Position numbers and translations under genes: made by a program. A DNA stretch of 64,000 nucleotides, from positions 1,302,001 to 1,366,000 of the forward strand of contig NW_027480449.1 of the NCBI RefSeq assembly GCF_051401765.1, in the 5' to 3' direction. Every line of letters begins with the position of its first letter. The first letter of the stretch is position 1. Positions 59,101 through 64,000 of this stretch are shown piece by piece. This DNA is from Calliopsis andreniformis (taxonomy: Eukaryota > Arthropoda > Insecta > Hymenoptera > Andrenidae). The notes under the pieces were generated by a model. That model saw only the letters and a program-made list of their open reading frames with translations, did no database searches and was not told the DNA's origin.

Positions 59101-61800
59101 AGGATCTAGGATTAGAGATTGATTATTGAGGATTGAAGATTGAGGATTGAGGTCTGAGTGTTGAGAATTGAGAACTGAGGATGAGGACTGAGGGCTGAGG
59201 GTTGAGGTTTGAGGAATGAGGATTGGGGGTTGAGGATTGAGGATTGAGGATGAGGTCTGATGGTTGAGGATTGAGGTTTGAGGACTGAGGACTGAGGTTT
59301 GAGGATTGAGGGTTGAGCATGTGGGCTGACGGTTGAGGATTGTGGTTTGAGGGCTGAGGTCTGAGGATTGAGGATTGAGAATTGAGGATTGAGGATTAAG
59401 GATTGAGGATTGAGGATTGGGTATTCAGGATTGAAGAATGAGGATTGAGGATAGAGGATTGAGGATTGAGGATTGAGGATTGAGGATTGAAGATTGAGGA
59501 TTGGGTATTGCGGATTGAACATTGAGGATTGAGTATTGAGGATTGAGGATTGAGGATCGAGGGTTGAGTATTGAAGATTGAGGATTGTGTATTGCGTATT
59601 GAACATTGAGGATTGAGGATTGGAGATTGAGGATTGGGTGTTGCGTATTGAACATTGAGGATTGTGGATTCAGGATTGAGGATTGAGGGTTGTGGATTGA
59701 GGTCGAGGACTGAGGGTTGAGTATTGATGCTTGATGTCTGAGTATTGAGGATTGTGGATTGAGAATTGAGGATTGAGGATTGAGGATTCTAGATTGAGGA
59801 TTGAGGATTGAGGATTGAAGATTGAGGATTGGGTATTGAGGATTGAACATTGAGGATTGAGGATTGACGGTTGAGTATTGAGGATTGGCGATTGAGGATT
59901 GAGTATTGGGGATTGAGAATTGAGGATTGACGATTGAAGATTGAGTATTGAGGATTGAAAATTGAGGATTGATGACTGAGGATTGAGGATTGAGGATTGA
60001 GGATTAAGGATTGAGTATTAAATATTGAGTATTGAGGATTGAAGATTGAGGATTGAGGATTGAGGGTCGAGGATTGAGGATGAGGGCTCAGGGTTGAGGA
60101 TTGAGGTTTAAGGACTGAGGACTGAGGATTGAGGATTGAGAATTGAGTATCGAGGATTGAGGATTGAGGATTGAGGATTGAGGATTGAGGATTGAGGATT
60201 GAGGATTGAGGATTGAGGCCTGAGGATTGAGGATTGAGCATTGAGCATTGAGGATTGAAGATTGCGGACTGGGGATTGAGGATTGAAGGTTGTGGATTAA
60301 GGATTGAAGATTGGGGATTGAGGATCTAGGATTAGAGATTGATTATTGAGGACTGAAGATTGAGGATTGAGGTCTGAGTGTTGAGAATTGAGAACTGAGG
60401 ATGAGGACTTAGGGCTGAGGGTTGAGGTTTGAGGAATGAGGATTCGGGGTTGAGGATTGAAGATTGAGGATTGAGGATTGAGGATTGAGTACTGAAGATT
60501 GAGTATTGATGACTGAGGAATGAGGATTGAGGATTGAGGATTGAGGGTTGAGGATTGAGGATTGAATATTGAGTATTGAGGATTGAAGATTGAGGATTGA
60601 GGATTGAGGATTGAGGATTGAGGATGGAGGCTGAGGGCTGAGGGTTTAGGATTGAGGTTTGAGTATTGAATCCTGAGAATTCAGGATATCCTGTTGAGTA
60701 TTGAGAACTGAGGATTGATGGTTGAGTATTGAAGACAGAGGATTGAGGATTGAAGATTGAGTATTGAGGATACAGAATTGAGGTTTGAGGACTGAGGACT
60801 GAGGATTGAAGATTGAGTACTGAGGATTGAATATTGAGGATTGAGGATTGAGGATTGAGGATTGAGGATGAGGTCTGAGGGTTGAGGATTGAGGTTTGAG
60901 GACTGAGGTCTGAGGCTTGAGGATTGAGGATTGAGGATGTGGGCTGACGGTTGAGGATTGTGGTTTGAGGGCTGAGGTCTGAGGATTGAGGATTGAGAAT
61001 TCAGGATTGAGGATTAAGGATTGAAGATTGAGGATTGGGTATTGAGGATTGAAGAATGAGGATTGAGGATAGAGGATTGAGGATTGAGGATTGAGGATTG
61101 AGGATTGAAGATTGAGGATTGGGTATTGCGGATTGAACATTGAGGATTGAGTATTGAGGATTGAGGATTGAGGATCGAGGGTTGAGTATTGAAGATTGAG
61201 GATTGTGTATTGCGTATTGAACATTGAGGATTGAGGATTGAGGATTGAGGATTGGAGATTGAGGATTGGGTGTTGCGTATTGAACGTTGAGGATTGTGGA
61301 TTCAGGATTGAGGATTGAGGGTTGTGGATTGCGGTCGAGGACTGAGGGTTGAGTATTGATGTTTGATGTCTGAGTATTGAGGATTGAGGATTGAGAATTG
61401 AGGATTGAGGATTGAGGATTCTAGATTGAGGATTGAGGATTGAGGATTGAATATTGAGGATTGGGTATTGAGGATTGAACATTGAGGATTGAGGATTGAC
61501 GGTTGAGTATTGAGGATTGATGGTTGAGGGTTGTGTGTTGAAATTGAGGATTGAGGATTGAGGATTGAGGATTGAGGATTGAAGATTGAGGATTGAAGAA
61601 TGAGTATTGATGATTGAAGATTGAGGACTGAGTATTGAGGATTGAGGATTGAGGATTGAGGATTGAGAATTGAGGCCTGAGGATTGAGGATTGAGGATTG
61701 AGCATTGAGGATTGAGGATTGAGGACTGCGGATTGAGGATTGAAGGTTGTGGATTAAGGATTGAAGATTGGGGATTGAGGATCTAGGATTAGAGATTGAT
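59100..61800 (+). repeat. Array B, TCTAGGATTAGAG-block repeats before the foldback element
   Basis: Three copies of the TCTAGGATTAGAG block lie at about 59104, 60324 and 61782, with sequence between them related to 54.2-55.6 kb (60646-61482 matches 54548-55363 with offset near 6119 bp). There is no C block in this stretch. Confidence 0.8.
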
Positions 61801-61802
61801 TA
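61800..61802. other. Target-site duplication TTA, left
   Basis: TTA immediately precedes CACTGTTC. Paralogous blocks read GATTGATTATTGAGG with a single TTA at this point. Confidence 0.9.
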
Positions 61803-62306
61803 CACTGTTCAACACGGGTCTGATTTTGTAAACGTGAATAAACATTTCTTATAGATTTCAACGTGCTGATTACGAATCTGCAAACCGTTTTTTTTCAGAA
61901 CGTACAGTTTTTGAAAAAATCAATTTTGAAAGAAATGACAAATTTTCAACTTTGGGATTTTTTTCTGCTTTTACCGTAGTAGTTATTTAGTTGCTCTTTG
62001 CACGAAATGATTCTGTGGACTCTCCCGAATAAAATAATATAAATAGTTACTAGATTATAAACATCGAAATAGGTTTAAATAACAATTAAAGTGAAAAGGA
62101 CATCCAAAACGCACCCATTTTTGCTGATAGTTTTCACTCTATTTCAAAAAGTAAGGGTCTAGGAGAAAATTTGACTATATCACGCGATAGAGCAAACCTT
62201 TCTACTAAGGAAAGCATCAAGCGAATGTCCAAAATTATTCTTGATTTTAATATAGAAATAAAATAGTTTGGCGAAATGCGCGGCGGAGACAGTGGTACTC
62301 AATGAC
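61803..62306 (+). repeat. Foldback element, left inverted-repeat arm
   Basis: A 504-bp arm. After the 8-base tip CACTGTTC it has 11 bases (AACACGGGTCT) where the right arm has 21. It then matches the right arm almost continuously to its inner end, CTCAATGAC. It contains A+T-rich stretches such as AATAAAATAATATAAATAG. Confidence 0.92.
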
Positions 62307-62310
62307 GTCA
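62303..62310. promoter_or_regulatory. CRE-like octamer TGACGTCA (possible CREB/ATF site)
   Basis: A perfect TGACGTCA palindrome spans the boundary of left arm and spacer. This is the canonical cyclic-AMP response element. It is not mirrored in the right arm, which reads TGTCATTG there. One 8-bp match can be chance, and there is no gene nearby to regulate. Confidence 0.25.
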
Positions 62311-62370
62311 ATGCGTATAGGGACCGCTGAACGGCAGGCGGTAGGCGAAGCATCCTCCGCGCGCGCCGCT
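62307..62370. other. Foldback element, central GC-rich spacer
   Basis: 64 bp separate the arms. It is GC- and CpG-rich, with CGCGCGCGCC at its right side, against A+T-rich arms. It is too short to encode anything and would be the loop of the folded single strand. Confidence 0.88.
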
Positions 62371-62884
62371 GTCATTGAGTACCACTGTCTCCGCCGCGCA
62401 TTTCGGCAAACTATTTTATTTCTATATTGAAAAAAAAAATAATTTTGAACATTCGCCTGATGCTTTCCTTAGTAGAAAGGTTTGCTCTATCGCGTGGTAT
62501 AGTCAAATTTTCTCCTAGACCCTTATTTTTTGAAATAAAGTGAAAAGTATCAGCAAAAATGGGTGCGTTTTGGGTGTCCTTTTCACTTTAATTGTTATTT
62601 AAACCTATTTCGATGTTTATAATCTAATAACTATTTATATTATTTTATTCGGGAGAGTCCACAGAATCATTTCGTGCAAAGAACAACTAAATAACTACTA
62701 CGGTAAAAGCAGAAAAAAATCCCAAAGTTGAAAATTTGTCATTTTTTTCAAAATTGATTTTTTCAAAAACTGTATGTTCTGGAAAAAAACGGTTTCCAGA
62801 TTCGTAATCAGCACGTCGAAATCTATAAGAAATGTTTATTCACGTTTACAAAATCGAAAAAAAGTCAAAATTTGTCGAACAGTG
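62371..62884 (-). repeat. Foldback element, right inverted-repeat arm
   Basis: A 514-bp reverse complement of the left arm, starting GTCATTGAGTACC and ending GAACAGTG. It differs by scattered substitutions and by the 10-bp length difference close to the tip. Confidence 0.92.
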
Positions 62885-62887
62885 TTA
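62885..62887. other. Target-site duplication TTA, right
   Basis: TTA immediately follows GAACAGTG and is followed by TTGAGGATTGAAG, the expected continuation of the target block. Confidence 0.9.
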
Positions 62888-64000
62888 TTGAGGATTGAAG
62901 ATTGAAGATTGAGGTCTGAGGGTTGAGAATTCAGAACTGAGGATGAGGACTGAGGGCTGAGGGTTGAGGTTTGAGGAATGAGGATTGGGGGTTGAGGATT
63001 GAGGATTGAGGATTAAGGATTGAGGATTGAGTAATGAAGATTGAGTATTGATGACTGAGGAATGAGGATTGAGGATTGAGGATTGAGGATTGAGGATTGA
63101 GGATTGAATATTGAGTATTGAGGATTGAAGATTGAGTATTGAGGATTGAGGATTGAGGATGGAGGCTGAGGGCTGAGGGTTTAGGATTGAGGTTTGAGTA
63201 TTGAATCCTGAGAATTCAGGATATTCTGTTGAGTATTGAGAACTGAGGATTGATGGTTGAGTATTGTAGACAGAGGATTGAGGATTGAAGATTGAGTATT
63301 GAGGATTCAGAATTGAGGTTTGAGGACTGAGGACTGAGGATTGAAGATTGAGTACTGAGGATTGAATATTGAGGATTGAGGATTGAGGATTGAGGATTGA
63401 GGATTGAGGATGAGGTCTGAGGGTTGAGGATTGAGGTTTGAGGACTGAGGACTGAGGTTTGAGGATTGAGGATTGAGGATGTGGGCTGACGGTTGAGGAT
63501 TGTGGTTTGAGGGCTGAGGTCTGAGGATTGAGGATTGAGAATTGAGGATTGAGGATTAAGGATTGAAGATTGAGGATTGGGTATTGAGGATTGAAGAATG
63601 AGGATTGAAGATAGAGGATTGAGGATTGAGGATTGAGGATTGAGGATTGAAGATTGAGGATTGGGTATTGCGGATTGAACATTGAGGATTGAGTATTGAG
63701 GATTGAGGATTGAGGATCGAGGGTTGAGTATTGAGGATTGAGGATTGAAGATTGAGTATTGAGTATTGAAAACTGTGTATTGAGGATATTCTATTTAGGA
63801 TTGAGGATTGACAACTGATTGTTGAGGACTGAGGGCTGAAGATTGAGGATTCAGGGTTGAGGATTCAGAATTGGGGTTTGAGGTCTGAGGATTGATGCTT
63901 GAGGCTTGAGGATTGAGGATTGAGGATTGAGGGTTGAGGATTGAAGATTGAGGATTGGGTATTGCGTATTGAACATTGAGGATTGAGGATTGAGGATTGA
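62885..64000 (+). repeat. Array B after the foldback element
   Basis: Array B resumes exactly where the target block was interrupted and follows 54217-55080 at an 8668-bp offset to about 63750. It then reads a short-form C block near 63765 and ordinary heptamers to the window end. It includes one GAATTC near-palindrome at about 63205. Confidence 0.9.

Larger units (their letters stand above)
61803..62884. mobile_element. Foldback (long terminal inverted repeat) DNA transposon, non-autonomous
   Basis: A 1082-bp A+T-rich element unlike either array. Its left arm (61803-62306) is repeated in inverted orientation as its right arm (62371-62884), leaving a 64-bp spacer. The termini are CACTGTTC and GAACAGTG, flanked by TTA on both sides. 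No reading frame of useful length and no transposase motif are present, so it depends on proteins supplied elsewhere. CACTG ends with a 3-bp duplication fit the CACTA/CMC group of DNA transposons. The TTA duplication alone would also fit PIF/Harbinger, so the superfamily stays provisional. Its position inside a duplicated block whose other copies lack it dates the insertion after that block was copied. Confidence 0.93.
30555..64000. repeat. Array B: heptamer (TTGAGGA) satellite, one insertion
   Basis: The 7-mer TTGAGGA is repeated with frequent single-base variants (TTGAAGA, TTGAGTA, CTGAGGA, TTGGGTA, TTGCGGA, TTGAGAA) over 33 kb, interrupted only by the foldback element at 61803-62884. The + strand contains almost no C, a very strong base skew. 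Since 7 is not a multiple of 3, three heptamers make a 21-bp coding period. All minus-strand frames read the same heptad NPQSSIL, and all + frames hit TGA. The many minus-strand open frames, up to about 434 codons, are therefore automatic. Variant heptamers occur in a conserved order, giving higher-order repeats. The right edge lies outside the window. Confidence 0.97.

Noticed and set aside
62020..62060. TATA-like and AATAAA words in the foldback arms as a promoter or polyadenylation signal
   Set aside because: The arms are A+T-rich, so these words are expected by chance, and no reading frame follows them.
61803..62884. Two separate short transposons inserted head to head
   Set aside because: A single TTA duplication flanks the whole 1082 bp, paralogous empty sites show one insertion, and the arms are continuous inverted copies up to a 64-bp spacer.
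30555..64000. Array B as telomeric repeat (TTAGG/TTAGGG-like)
   Set aside because: The unit is TTGAGGA, 7 bp, with no runs of TTAGG, TTAGGG or TCAGG. The variants and higher-order structure are those of a satellite.

Overview
This window is eukaryotic repeat DNA. I find no protein gene, rRNA, tRNA, CRISPR array or bacterial-type operon in it. It holds two unrelated satellite/minisatellite arrays joined directly, plus one young inverted-repeat DNA transposon. Both arrays run off the ends of the window, so neither true length is known. Megasatellite-scale arrays, kilobase higher-order repeats and a long-arm foldback element suggest heterochromatic or subtelomeric/pericentromeric DNA of an animal. 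The A+T-rich element would suit an arthropod, but the species cannot be named from this sequence.

Region 1 (1-30554) is array A, built on hexamers CAGTGT and CAGGAG, most often as the 12-mer CAGGAGCAGTGT. It reads on the + strand to about 27977 and then flips, so the last 2.6 kb is the reverse complement. Inside it are multi-kilobase duplicated blocks: a nearly identical 5.1-5.2 kb tandem pair (about 12.63-22.82 kb), a 2738-bp-offset pair (about 7.35-11.8 kb), a 3.35-4.15 kb-offset pair (about 2.3-8.2 kb), and a block at 0.1-1.2 kb that recurs at 26.5-27.7 kb.

Region 2 (30555-64000, interrupted once) is array B, built on the 7-mer TTGAGGA. Its + strand is almost free of C. It carries diverged, position-conserved blocks: a roughly 170-bp block in 28 copies (six times as an exact 189-bp-spaced pair), a near-palindromic block around GAATTC in six copies, and a block ending GATTGATTATTGAGG in seven copies. 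It also has its own higher-order repeats with offsets of 602, 1313/1355, 1464, 7963, 8668 and 12500 bp.

Region 3 (61803-62884) is a 1082-bp foldback element. Its arms are about 504 and 514 bp around a 64-bp GC-rich spacer, its ends are CACTG...CAGTG, and it has a TTA target duplication. The uninterrupted target survives at six other places in array B, which makes the insertion unambiguous.

The many long open frames in both arrays come from repeat periodicity. In array A the 6-bp period keeps frames open on both strands. In array B the 7-bp period gives the same heptapeptide (NPQSSIL) in all minus-strand frames and stops in every plus-strand frame. I annotate none of them as genes.
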